Shown here: positions 51,496 through 60,215 of the stretch, one piece after another | Layout: each line of letters begins with the position of its first letter | Numbering within the stretch: the stretch's first letter is position 1 | Source of the DNA: Streptomyces sp. NBC_01408 | GTDB lineage: Bacteria; Actinomycetota; Actinomycetes; Streptomycetales; Streptomycetaceae | DNA length: 64,000 nucleotides | NCBI RefSeq assembly: GCF_026340255.1 | Contig: NZ_JAPEPJ010000002.1 | Span: 682,001 to 746,000 of the forward strand | Reading direction: 5' to 3' | Made by a program: the position numbers and the translations under genes | Notes under the pieces: generated by a model | Seen by the model: the letters and a program-made list of their open reading frames with translations, nothing else | Told to the model about the DNA's origin: nothing | The model's database searches: none

Positions 51496-53595
51496 TCAGC
51501 CGTCCGCTGCGTCCTGGCGGAGGGAGGCGTCGATGGCCTGTTCGGTCCAGATGGTCTTTCCCCCGCCGGTGAAACGGCACCCCCAGCGCTCCGCGAGCTG
51601 GGCGACCAGGAAGAGGCCGCGCCCTCCCTCGTCCGTCTCCCTGGCCCGGCGCAGGCGCGGCTGCGTGCTGCTCGGGTCGGACACCTCGCACACGAGCACT
51701 TCGTCCAGGATCAGCCGGAGTCCTACGGGCCCTCCGGCGTAGCGGATGGCGTTGGTGACCAGTTCGCTGACGACGAGTTCCGCGACGAAGGCGAGATCGT
51801 CCAGCTGCCAGGCGGAGAGCTGACTCACGACGCCCTCGCGGGCGTGGGCGACCTGGGACAGTTCGGCCTCGAACTCCCATGCGGCGACGCGGCTGGGCGG
51901 AAGGCGGTGGACCCGGGCGAGCAGCAGGGCGACATCGTCGCCGGGCACCGCGGGCATCAGGGTGCCGAGGACGCTCTGGCAGGTCTCGTCCAGCGTCAGG
52001 TCGGAGGGAACGGCGGCGAGGCAGTCCCGCAGCACGGCCATTCCCTCCTCTATGTCGCGGCCGCGGCTCTCGACCAGACCGTCGGTGAAGAGCGCCAGCG
52101 TGCTCCCGGGCGGCACGTCGAGCTCCGCCACCTCGAACGGCATGCCGCCGACGCCCAGCGGCGGACCGGGGGCCATCTCGACGGAGAAGCTCTCGCCCCC
52201 CGCATCGCGCACGACCGGCGGCGGATGGCCCGCGCTCGCGGCCGTGAGCCTTCCGGTCACCGGGTCGTAGACGGCGTAGAGGCACGTCGCCCCCAGGACC
52301 GCGATTTCCGAACGGGAGGCTCCCATGGCCCGCTCGGCCGAGAACCCGAGCACCAAGTCGTCGAGGTGCGTCAGGAGTTCGCCGGGGTCCAGGTCGAGGT
52401 CGGCCAGGGTCTGCACCGCGGTGCGCAACCGCGCCATGGCCGCGGTGGCGTCGAGGCCGTGGCCGACGACGTCCCCGGCCACGAAGGCCACGCGCAGGGA
52501 AGGCAGGGGGATCACGTCGTACCAGTCCCCGCCGACGCCCACACCGCCGCCGGCCGGCTGGTAGACGCCGGCCGTTTCGGCGGCCGTCAGGTTCAGGGCC
52601 GAATGCGGCAGCAGACTGCGCTGGAGGGCCAGCGCGGAGCGGTGCTCCCTGGTGTAGCGCCGGGCGTTGTCCACTCCGAGCGCGGTGCGGGAGACCACGT
52701 CCTCCAGGAGGGCCGCGTCGCTGTCGCCGAAGGCGGAGAGCAGGTCGGAGCGCCAGACCGTGACGCAGCCCAGGACGAGGCCCCGGGCGTAGAGGGGGAC
52801 CGCTATCGAGGAGCTCGCGCCCCGCGGGATGAACGCCTCGAGGGCTTCGGGGTCGACGGGCAGTGTCGTGCGGAGTGCCTGGAGGTCGGGCACGACCACC
52901 GGCCGGCCCTCCATGAGCGGCTGCATCAGCGCGTTGTCGACCACGGGCGGCAGCGCCTCCCCGACCGCCAGGAGGTTCTCCGCCGAGATCTCCGGGCTCT
53001 GGGCGGCTGCGATCCGGCGCAGCCGTACTTCACCGCTGGCGGCGAGCTCCGGCGGCTCGTCGCCCACGAGGACCGGCTCGGCCAGGTCCACGGTCGCCAG
53101 ATCGGCGAAGACGGGCACGAGGAGGTTGACGAGCGTCTGGGCGGTGTCCGTGACGTCCAGGGACGCTCCGATCGTCGCCATGGCGGCATGGGAGAGCTCC
53201 CGCCGCCTGCGCTCCCCCTCGTGGTCCGCCGCCCGGGGCGTGCTTCCGGCGGGGGTGAGGAGGACGAGCCATCGGCCCGCGGCGCGGTCCGATGAGGCCA
53301 TGGGTGCCAGGACGCACTCCACGGTGAGGCCGGGTCCCGGACCGGCCCCGGCGGGGATCACGAGGCGGCGCCGGTCCCCCTTTCCCGGGGCGGGGAGCGA
53401 TTGCGCCAGCGGGGCGCAGACCTCCCCCGGCGCGCACGACATCAGTGCTGACCCCGCCGGCGTGCAGGACACGACCACACCATGATGATCAAGTATGACC
53501 GCTGCCGTGTCGCCGACGGGGGCGGGGGCCGAGCCCTGACCGCCACTGTCTGATTCGCGCATGTCGCCTCGCTCATCACTACCGGCAGCCTCCAT
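51496..53595 (-). CDS. GAF-SpoIIE/PP2C phosphatase with RsbW-like ATPase
   Basis: This 699-aa protein has a divergent PAS-like N-terminus (about 30-130), a GAF domain (about 150-340), a SpoIIE phosphatase (GGDWYDVIPL; FVAGDVVGHG; LALFTDGLVES) and a GHKL ATPase (ELVVSELVTNAIRYAG). It is the fourth such protein here, and lies between the liv genes and the ligase, all on one strand, so it may tune a sigma factor serving the catabolic block. GGGAG precedes ATG 53595; an internal ATG at 53562 with GAGG is an alternative. Confidence 0.87.
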   Translation of the reverse strand: MEAAGSDERGDMRESDSGGQGSAPAPVGDTAAVILDHHGVVVSCTPAGSALMSCAPGEVCAPLAQSLPAPGKGDRRRLVIPAGAGPGPGLTVECVLAPMASSDRAAGRWLVLLTPAGSTPRAADHEGERRRRELSHAAMATIGASLDVTDTAQTLVNLLVPVFADLATVDLAEPVLVGDEPPELAASGEVRLRRIAAAQSPEISAENLLAVGEALPPVVDNALMQPLMEGRPVVVPDLQALRTTLPVDPEALEAFIPRGASSSIAVPLYARGLVLGCVTVWRSDLLSAFGDSDAALLEDVVSRTALGVDNARRYTREHRSALALQRSLLPHSALNLTAAETAGVYQPAGGGVGVGGDWYDVIPLPSLRVAFVAGDVVGHGLDATAAMARLRTAVQTLADLDLDPGELLTHLDDLVLGFSAERAMGASRSEIAVLGATCLYAVYDPVTGRLTAASAGHPPPVVRDAGGESFSVEMAPGPPLGVGGMPFEVAELDVPPGSTLALFTDGLVESRGRDIEEGMAVLRDCLAAVPSDLTLDETCQSVLGTLMPAVPGDDVALLLARVHRLPPSRVAAWEFEAELSQVAHAREGVVSQLSAWQLDDLAFVAELVVSELVTNAIRYAGGPVGLRLILDEVLVCEVSDPSSTQPRLRRARETDEGGRGLFLVAQLAERWGCRFTGGGKTIWTEQAIDASLRQDAADG

Positions 53596-53664
53596 TATCG
53601 GCTCCCGCCTGCTCGGGGGCGACTGGGAACAAGGCGTGGGACTGCCGGACGCCAGGAGCCCGGC

Positions 53665-53712
53665 GGGCGTCCGGTCGGGCTTCCAGTCAGGCGTCCGGTC
53701 GGGCGTCCGGTC
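53665..53712. repeat. Four tandem 12-bp repeats
   Basis: GGGCGTCCGGTC, GGGCTTCCAGTC, AGGCGTCCGGTC, GGGCGTCCGGTC run head-to-tail and end within the livF stop codon region. This is a small minisatellite in the spacer between livF and the phosphatase gene. Confidence 0.8.
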
Positions 53713-54418
53713 AGTCGACGCCCAGCAGGCGCCGCAGGTCGTCGGGCCGGGCGGCGAAGTCCGTACTGGCCGCCTGGTGGACGATGACGCCCTTGCGCAT
53801 GACTGCCACGGTGCGGGCGACGGAGAGGGCCAGTCCCAGGTTCTGCTCGACGAGGACGACCGACATGCCCTGCGCGCTCACCTCGCGGATCACCTCGCCC
53901 ACTTGGGAGACGATCGCGGGCGCCAGGCCGTCGGAGGGCTCGTCGAGGAGCAGCAGGCGCGGATTGCCCAGCAGGGCCCGGGCGATCGCGAGCATCTGCT
54001 GCTCCCCTCCGGAGAGCTGGTCTCCGCGGTGCCCGAGCCGCTCCCCCAGGCGCGGCAGGAGGTCGAGGACACGGGTCCTGGTCCAGGGGCCCCGAGCCGG
54101 GCGCCGCGAGGCGATCGTCAGGTGTTCGTCCACGGTCAGTGGCGCGAAGACCCTGCGCCCCTGGGGAACGACGCCGACCCCGGCGCGGGCGATCACGTCG
54201 ACGCGGGCTCCGGCGATCTCCCTGCCGTCGAGGGTGACGCTGCCGCCGTAGGGCCGGACGAGCCCCATGACGGTCGATACGAGAGTGGTCTTCCCGACCC
54301 CGTTGCGCCCGAGGAGGGTGAGGGTGCCGCCCGCGTCGAGGTCCAGATCGACCCCGCCGAGGACGACGCCCCCGGCGTAGCCGGAGCGCAGGGCGCGAAT
54401 GCTGAGGAACGGCTTCAT
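53711..54418 (-). CDS. livF: ABC transporter ATP-binding protein, LivF type
   Basis: This 235-aa ATPase has Walker A LGRNGVGKTTL, Q-loop, signature QLSGGEQQMLAIARAL and Walker B LLLLDEPSDGLAP. The short length and the order livK-H-M-G-F fit LivF. The start overlaps livG's stop by four bases. With the four genes upstream it would form a high-affinity importer; in this setting for aromatic acids rather than amino acids, by neighbourhood. Confidence 0.92.
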   Translation of the reverse strand: MKPFLSIRALRSGYAGGVVLGGVDLDLDAGGTLTLLGRNGVGKTTLVSTVMGLVRPYGGSVTLDGREIAGARVDVIARAGVGVVPQGRRVFAPLTVDEHLTIASRRPARGPWTRTRVLDLLPRLGERLGHRGDQLSGGEQQMLAIARALLGNPRLLLLDEPSDGLAPAIVSQVGEVIREVSAQGMSVVLVEQNLGLALSVARTVAVMRKGVIVHQAASTDFAARPDDLRRLLGVD

Positions 54419-55176
54419 GAGGGGACCTCCATGGTGCCGAGGTAGGCGGTCTGGACCGCGGCGGAGGCCCGTACCTCGTCGGGGGTGCCGGTCTTCAGGT
54501 GTCTGCCGAGGTGCATGACCGTCACGGTGTCGGCGAGCTCGAAGACCATGTCGAGGTCGTGTTCGATGAGGAGTACGGTCACCTCCCGGGGCAGGGCGGC
54601 GATCAGTTCGGTGAGTCGCGCCGTCTCCGCCGGCGACATGCCGGCGGCCGGTTCGTCCAGGAGCAGCAGCCGGGGGCCGGTCGCGAGGGCGACGGCGACC
54701 TCCAGCTGGCGCCGCTCACCGTGCGAGAGTGCGGCGGCCGCGAGCTCGTGCCGGGTGGGCAGGCCCACCCGTTCGAGCAGCGCGTGCGCCTCCTCGACCG
54801 CCGCCTTCCGGGCACCCACCCGGCGCCAGCCGCCGAGTCCGGCCGCTGCCCGGCGCAACACGGCGAGCAGGACGTTCTCCAGCACGGTCTCCCGCAGGAA
54901 GAGGCTGGAGTGCTGGAACGTCGCCGCGACACCGAGCCCGACCCGGCGGTCCACAGGCAGCCGGGTCACGTCCCGCCCGTCGACGAGGATGGTTCCGGCG
55001 GTGGCCGGCAGAGTTCCCGAGATCAGGCCGAACAGCGTGGACTTGCCCGCGCCGTTCGGGCCGATGACCGCGTGCCGGGCGCCCGGCCGCACCGTCAGGT
55101 CGACCTCGTCCAGGGCTCGGAAGGAGCCGAAGTGCCGGGACACCCGGCGCAGTTCCAGTGCGTGGGGATTTGTCAC
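54415..55176 (-). CDS. livG: ABC transporter ATP-binding protein, LivG type
   Basis: This 253-aa ATPase has Walker A IGPNGAGKSTLFGLISG, signature ALSHGERRQLEVAVALA and Walker B LLLLDEPAAGMSPAE, plus the LivG-type GLGVAATFQHSSLF. GTG 55176 overlaps the livM stop by four bases (GTGA). Tight coupling indicates one polypeptide complex. Confidence 0.92.
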   Translation of the reverse strand: MTNPHALELRRVSRHFGSFRALDEVDLTVRPGARHAVIGPNGAGKSTLFGLISGTLPATAGTILVDGRDVTRLPVDRRVGLGVAATFQHSSLFLRETVLENVLLAVLRRAAAGLGGWRRVGARKAAVEEAHALLERVGLPTRHELAAAALSHGERRQLEVAVALATGPRLLLLDEPAAGMSPAETARLTELIAALPREVTVLLIEHDLDMVFELADTVTVMHLGRHLKTGTPDEVRASAAVQTAYLGTMEVPS

Positions 55177-56150
55177 GCCGTCCTCCTCCGGGTCGGCTTC
55201 AGCGGGATCCGTACGCCGGCCAGTCCGCGGGGCAGCGTGTAGACGGCGATGACGAAGAGCAGTCCGAGCAGCAGCGGCCCGCGCCCGGCGACGGCTTCGA
55301 GGTTCCCCAGGTAGTCGCGGGTGAGCCAGACGAGCGCGGCGCCCGCGCAGGCCCCCCACATCGAGCCGGAGCCACCGATGACGACGGCCAGCAGAGCCAG
55401 CGCGGCAATCTCGAATCCGGCGTCGCCGGGCGAGACGAAACGCTGTACCGACACCCACAGGGACCCGGCGGCGCCGGCCAGCGCCCCGGCGCCGCAGTAG
55501 ACGGTGAGGGCGTACCGCCGGGTGGGGTAGCCGATCGCCCGCATCCGCGGCTCGTTGTCGCGGATTCCGCGCAGGGCGAGGGCGAACGGTGTCGAGCCGA
55601 GGCGGGAGAGCGCCGCGAAGAGCAGCAGGAACACGGCCAGGACGTAGAAGTAGACCAGCCCGTCGAGTTCCAGGGCGGCCATGCCGGGCAGCGGGACGAC
55701 GGGCGGGATGCCCGACATGCCGTCGGTGCCGTTCGTCAGCGGTTTCCAGTTGACGGCGGCGCTGTAGACGATCTCGCCGATGGCGAGCGTCAGCATCAGG
55801 AAGACCACGCCCCGGGCCCGTACGGCGAGCCATCCGGTCGGCACCGCCACCAGCGCGGAGACCCCGGCGGCGAGGAGGAGTTGGAGGATCCCGATGTCGG
55901 TGAGCCTGGTCGCCACGATGGCGCCCGTGTAGGCGCCGACGCCGAAGTAGGCCGACTGGCCGAGGGTGGGCAGTCCGGTCAGGCCGGTGAGCAGGTTCAC
56001 GCTCATGGCGAGCAGGGCGAACACCAGGATCCGCGACAGGGTGCCGATGGCGTACGGGCCGAGGACGAAGGGCGCCAGGGCGAGCCCGACGACGACGGCG
56101 GTCACCGGGAGCCGCCGTGTCACGGACCGGGCGGTTGCGGAGGGGCTCAT
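55173..56150 (-). CDS. livM: ABC transporter permease, LivM type
   Basis: This 325-aa protein has about nine helices and LivM signatures (LGPYAIGTLSRILVFALLAMSVNLLTG; LPTLGQSAYFGVGAYT; RDNEPRMRAIGYPTRRY, the EAA-like loop). ATG 56150 overlaps the livH stop by four bases. The permease pair defines the pore for the solute. Confidence 0.92.
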   Translation of the reverse strand: MSPSATARSVTRRLPVTAVVVGLALAPFVLGPYAIGTLSRILVFALLAMSVNLLTGLTGLPTLGQSAYFGVGAYTGAIVATRLTDIGILQLLLAAGVSALVAVPTGWLAVRARGVVFLMLTLAIGEIVYSAAVNWKPLTNGTDGMSGIPPVVPLPGMAALELDGLVYFYVLAVFLLLFAALSRLGSTPFALALRGIRDNEPRMRAIGYPTRRYALTVYCGAGALAGAAGSLWVSVQRFVSPGDAGFEIAALALLAVVIGGSGSMWGACAGAALVWLTRDYLGNLEAVAGRGPLLLGLLFVIAVYTLPRGLAGVRIPLKPTRRRTA

Positions 56151-57025
56151 GTGCGCACCGCCGACGGGACCAGGCCGTTCGGTCGGACCACGAGGACGAG
56201 CAGCATGGTGCCGAAGAGCAGGAACGGGGCGTACTCCGGGAGCAGCGCCACCCCGAGCGTCTGCACCTGCCCGATGAGGAGCGCTCCGGCGAGCGCACCG
56301 CGCACCGACCCGAGGCCGCCCACGACCACGACGACGAGCGAGAGGACCAGCACGGTCTCGTCCACGCCCGGCCCGGGGCCCAGGATCGGCGCCCCGAGGA
56401 CACCGCCGGTCACGGCCAGGGCCGCGCCGGACGCGAAGACCCCGTACAGGACCTTGCGGACGTCGACGCCCAGCGCGCGGACCATGTCCCGGTCGGCGAC
56501 GGTGGCCCGTACCAGTGCTCCGAGCGAACTGCGTTCGAAGACGAGGTACACGGCGAGCGCGAGGCCGGCCGCGACGCCGATGAACACGAGCCGGTAGACC
56601 GGGTACGCGTGGCCGAGCAGGTCCACCGTCCCGCTCAGGGAGGTCGGCGGGTCGGTGGGCAGGACCTCGCCGCCGAAGGCCGCGGCGAGGAGGTCGGCGA
56701 CGATGAAGGTGATGCCGAGGGTCAGCACGGCCTGGTCCAGGTGGCCGCGCCGGGCCAGCGGCTGGGTGAGGAACGTCAGCGCGGCCCCGCCCATGGTGCC
56801 CACCAGAACTCCCGCCGCCAGGGCGAGGACGAGACCCCACAGGGTTCCGTCGGACAGTGCGTAGGCGACGTAGGCGCCGGCGAGGTAGAGGGTGCCGTGG
56901 GCCAGGTTGAGCACGTCCATCATGCCGAAGACCAGGGAGAGGCCGACCGCGATCGTGAACAGCAGCAGACCGAAGGCGACCCCGTCGATGACGCTGACGA
57001 AGTTGCCGTCCAACCATCCGGTCAT
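56147..57025 (-). CDS. livH: ABC transporter permease, LivH type
   Basis: This 292-aa protein opens VSVIDGVAFGLLLFTIAVGLSLVFGMMDVLNLAHG, the LivH signature, has eight or so helices, and DMVRALGVDVRKVLYGV as the ATPase-coupling loop. It starts one base after the livK stop. Strongly supported. Confidence 0.92.
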   Translation of the reverse strand: MTGWLDGNFVSVIDGVAFGLLLFTIAVGLSLVFGMMDVLNLAHGTLYLAGAYVAYALSDGTLWGLVLALAAGVLVGTMGGAALTFLTQPLARRGHLDQAVLTLGITFIVADLLAAAFGGEVLPTDPPTSLSGTVDLLGHAYPVYRLVFIGVAAGLALAVYLVFERSSLGALVRATVADRDMVRALGVDVRKVLYGVFASGAALAVTGGVLGAPILGPGPGVDETVLVLSLVVVVVGGLGSVRGALAGALLIGQVQTLGVALLPEYAPFLLFGTMLLVLVVRPNGLVPSAVRT

Positions 57026-57026
57026 G

Positions 57027-58202
57027 TCAGCCGCCCAGTCTGCCGAGTTCGGAGCTGACCGTGTTGGCGCCCCGTTTGACCTCGCGCAGGTACCAGGGCT
57101 GGACGGGCGTACCGCCGGCGTTGAACTTCCAGGTGCCGCGCGGGCTGTCGATCTCGCCCACCCCGGCGATGGCCGCGTTGACCGTCTCGGGGGTCACCGT
57201 GCCGCCCGCCGCCTTGATCGCCTTGTCGAGGACCTGCGCGGCGTCCCATGACGCCATCGCGTAGGTGGTCGGGGCGGCGCCGTAGGCGGTGGTGTATGCC
57301 GGTGCGAACTGCTTGTTGGCGGCGTTGTCCAGGTCCGCGCCGTAGTTGAGCGCGGTGAGGATGCCTTCGGCCGCCTCGCCCTGGCCCTTGAGCACGCCGC
57401 CTTCGGTGAGGAAGCCCGGCGCGTAGAGCGGGATCTTGCCGGCGAGGCCGAAGTCGCGGTACTGCTTGACGAAGTCGACGGCGGCGCCGCCCGCGTAGAA
57501 GCAGAAGACGGCCTTCGCGCCGGACTTCTCGATCTGCGCGAGGTAGGGCTGGAAGTTCTTCGTTCCGGGGAACGGCGTGTAGACCTCCTCCCCCGCGATC
57601 TTTCCGCCGGCGGGGAGGAAGGTGGACTTGAAGCCCTCCACCTCGTCCTCGCCCGCCTGGTAGCCCGCGGCGATCACGAAGACCGGACCGCCGGCCTTCT
57701 CGGCCACGTGCTTGCCCAGCGCCTTGCCCGGCTCGTCGTTGACGTACGAGGTGCGCCAGATGTACTCGGTACCGGTCAGGGTCGTCGGTGAGGCGTTGGA
57801 GCCGACGAGGGGGACCTTGCTGGTCTCGAACAGGTCCTTGACCCCGTTGATGGTGGCCGAGCTCACCACGCCGCTCACCGCCAGTACCCGGTCCTGTTTG
57901 ACGAGTTTCTCCGCCGCCGCCTTGCCGGAGTCGGCCGTCTCCCCCTCGTCCGCGACCACGATCTCCACGTCACGGCCGCCGAGCTTGCCGCCGTGCTGCG
58001 CGACGTAGAGCTCGAAGCCCTGCTTCATGTCGTCGCCGAGCGCCTTGTAGGTCCCGGACTGCGGGACGAGGAGCCCGATCTTCACGGGCCCGTTCTGCTT
58101 GTCGCCGTCGCCGGTCCCGAGGCTGGCACCACCGCACGCGGTGGTCAGCAAGAGGCCCGTCGTGACGGCGATCAGACCAACGGGACGAATCCGACCTGCC
58201 AT
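57027..58202 (-). CDS. livK: ABC transporter substrate-binding lipoprotein, LivK type
   Basis: This 391-aa protein has a lipobox (GLLLTTACGG) and a type-1 binding fold (VKIGLLVPQSGTYKALGDDMKQGFELYV; VVSSATINGVKDLFETSKVPLVGSNAS). Such proteins bind amino acids, or aromatic acids in many soil bacteria. GGAG precedes the ATG. Heads the block; promoter at 58367-58396. The ligand is inferred from neighbours. Confidence 0.9.
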   Translation of the reverse strand: MAGRIRPVGLIAVTTGLLLTTACGGASLGTGDGDKQNGPVKIGLLVPQSGTYKALGDDMKQGFELYVAQHGGKLGGRDVEIVVADEGETADSGKAAAEKLVKQDRVLAVSGVVSSATINGVKDLFETSKVPLVGSNASPTTLTGTEYIWRTSYVNDEPGKALGKHVAEKAGGPVFVIAAGYQAGEDEVEGFKSTFLPAGGKIAGEEVYTPFPGTKNFQPYLAQIEKSGAKAVFCFYAGGAAVDFVKQYRDFGLAGKIPLYAPGFLTEGGVLKGQGEAAEGILTALNYGADLDNAANKQFAPAYTTAYGAAPTTYAMASWDAAQVLDKAIKAAGGTVTPETVNAAIAGVGEIDSPRGTWKFNAGGTPVQPWYLREVKRGANTVSSELGRLGG

Positions 58203-58255
58203 GGAGACTCCGTACGTTGTCAGCCGGCCGCCCTGGCGAACCGGATGTTGCTGAT

Positions 58256-58299
58256 GGGGATGGGGATGGGGCTGCGGATGGGGTGCGGGTGGGGAGGGG
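58256..58299 (+). other. Run of six GGGG tracts, G-quadruplex-type
   Basis: GGGG at 58256, 58262, 58268, 58280, 58291 and 58296 with GGG at 58287, separated by one to eight bases. It lies in the template strand of the livK leader (mRNA carries the C-tracts). It may fold when unwound and affect livK transcription. Confidence 0.55.
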
Positions 58300-58360
58300 C
58301 CGAGGGGGCTCCCGGGGGGAGGTCCGCTCCCGGGGTGGCGTGGCTGGAAAGCATCGAGGT

Positions 58361-58370
58361 GACACGTGTC
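58361..58370. promoter_or_regulatory. GACACGTGTC palindrome overlapping livK -10
   Basis: Shares core ACACGTGT with the palindromes at 51415 and 63179. Its position over the -10 box would suit a repressor. Confidence 0.45.
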
Positions 58371-58396
58371 TATCGCGTAATTACGACGCCCGTCAA
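58367..58396 (-). promoter_or_regulatory. Promoter of the liv operon
   Basis: Minus strand: TTGACG (58396-58391), 18 bp, TAGACA (58372-58367). CTTGACGGGCGTC matches the hydroxylase promoter's CTTGACGAGCGTC at 12 of 13 positions. The -10 is weak; a leader of about 155 bases to livK includes C-tracts. Confidence 0.5.
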
Positions 58397-58535
58397 GAGT
58401 TCGCAAGATATTGGGCCCCGAGACCGCCGCACCCCTTGACCCCGGCGCCGCGTATGCCGTAGCACTAGCCATCGTCAATTTGGCGCTATGCCGGTTCGGC
58501 GGCAGGCCCTTGATCAGATCAGGGAGTGAAGCACC

Positions 58536-60165
58536 ATGACCGACGATCCAACGCGACGCAAAGTCCTCAGGAACGGCAGCGTGTTGGCCGGTGCCGCGCT
58601 GTTCTCCGGCATCCCCGGTGGACCCGCGGCGCAGGCCGCCCCGCGGGCCGACGAACCCGGGCCCGTCGTGGGACTGCCCGCGGGCCGGCTGCGCGGGGGC
58701 ATCGAGGGAGGCCTCGCCGTCTTCAAGGGCGTGCCCTACGCGGCGCCGCCGGTCGGCGCCCTCCGGTGGCGGCCGGCCCAGCCCCATCCCGGCTGGCAGG
58801 GCACGCGCGATGCCACCGCGTACGGCCCGAGCGCACCGCAGCCCTACCGGGAGGGGGGCGACCAGGTGCTCGGCACCCACGGCGCGCCCCCCCTTCGACG
58901 AGGACTGCCTCACGCTCAACGTCTGGACCCCCGGGGCCGATGCCGCCAAGCGGCCGGTGCTGGTGTGGATCCACGGCGGCGGCTTCATCTCCGGATCCGG
59001 CTCGCTGCCCGTCTACTCCGGCGACACCTTCGCACGCGATGGCGACCTCGTCGTCGTGACCGTCAACTACCGCCTCGGCCCGCTGGGTTACCTCTACTTC
59101 GGCGAGGACGGTGCCGGGGGGAACTTCTGGCTCACCGACCAACTCGCCGCACTGAACTGGGTACGTGACAACATCGCCGCGTTCGGCGGCGACCCGGACA
59201 ACATCACCGTCGCCGGCCAGTCCGGCGGCGCCCTGTCCGTCGCGGCGCTGGCCGGCACCCGGCCCAAGGGCCGCCCCCTGTTCCGCCGCGCCATCCTGCA
59301 GAGCCCCCCGCTCGGGCTGAAGATCCCCACCCGCGCCGAATCGCTCCAGCGCACCGCCCTCTACCTGGACATCCTCGGCGTCAAGAACGTGGCGGAACTA
59401 CGGGCCGTGCCCTGGCCGCGCCTGATCGCCGCCACCTTCGACATGTTCGGCCGCACCGGACGGTGGGGCTACTGGTCGACCCCGTTCCTGCCGGTCATCG
59501 ACGGGGCCACGCTGGACCGAGACCCCGCCGACCTGCTGCTCAGCGGTGCCGGGGCGGACATCGACGTCCTGATCGGCTGGACCAGGGAAGAGGCGAACTT
59601 CGCCTTCGCGCTCAGCGAGCCGTACGTCGCCGCGACCAAGGACCAGGTGATCGCCCGGGCCCGGGACACCTTCGGGAATCGGGCGGCCCAGGCCTACACC
59701 GCGTACGAGGAGGCCCGGCCGGGCGCCCGGCCGGTGGACGTGCTCATGGACCTGATCAGCGACGACCTGTTCCGCATGCCCGCCGTGGCCCTCGCCGAGC
59801 GGCGGGCGGCCCGCGGCCGTCCGGTCTGGGCCTACCAGTTCAACCTCCCGACGCCCGCGCACGACGGTCAACTCGCGGCCGCGCACTGCCTGGAGCTGCC
59901 CTTCGTGTTCGACAACTTCGACAAGTGGTCGCACGCCCCCTTCCTGACGGGGCTGAACCCCAGGATCCGCGAGGGTCTCGCCGCGACCGTGCACGCGTCC
60001 TGGATCTCCTTCATCCGCACCGGCGACCCCAACCACCACCCCATGCCGCGGTGGGACCGCTACGACCGGGACTCCCGCACGACCATGGCCCTCGACTCGG
60101 TCACCACCGCCGTCGACGACATAGCGGGGTACTGGCGCCGCCTGCACCACCCGGCGACACCGTAG
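58536..60165 (+). pseudogene. Tat-exported type-B carboxylesterase, frameshifted
   Basis: The N-terminus has a twin-arginine signal (TRRKVLRNGSVLAGAALFSG). The mature enzyme follows the type-B carboxylesterase pattern: GGIEGGLAVFKGVPYAAPPVG, FDEDCLTLNVWTP, VLVWIHGGGFISGSGS, nucleophile GQSGG, a Glu/Asp region DVLIGWTREEANF and a His late in LAAAHCLELPF. The frame breaks at a run of seven C (58887-58893); one fewer C joins both halves. That suggests indel mutation, slippage or a sequencing error. It could cleave aromatic esters to feed the neighbouring pathway (inference). Confidence 0.8.
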
Positions 60166-60215
60166 GCCGTGTCCGCTCCCTAGTGCTGTGGCCGTGTCCG
60201 CAAGTCCCGCCTGCG

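Larger units (their letters stand above)
58203..58535. promoter_or_regulatory. Divergent regulatory spacer between livK and the esterase
   Basis: This 333-bp stretch without a gene holds a G-tract region (58256-58299), the livK promoter, the GACACGTGTC palindrome, CGTAATTACG (58376-58385), and a second TTGACG box (58478-58473, minus strand) whose downstream sequence resembles that after the ligase -35 box. A promoter for the esterase was not clearly seen. Confidence 0.6.

Noticed and set aside
60165..60201. 12-bp direct repeat GGCCGTGTCCGC, period 25, after the esterase
   Set aside because: Could be a remnant of a mobile element, but no inverted ends or transposase are present.
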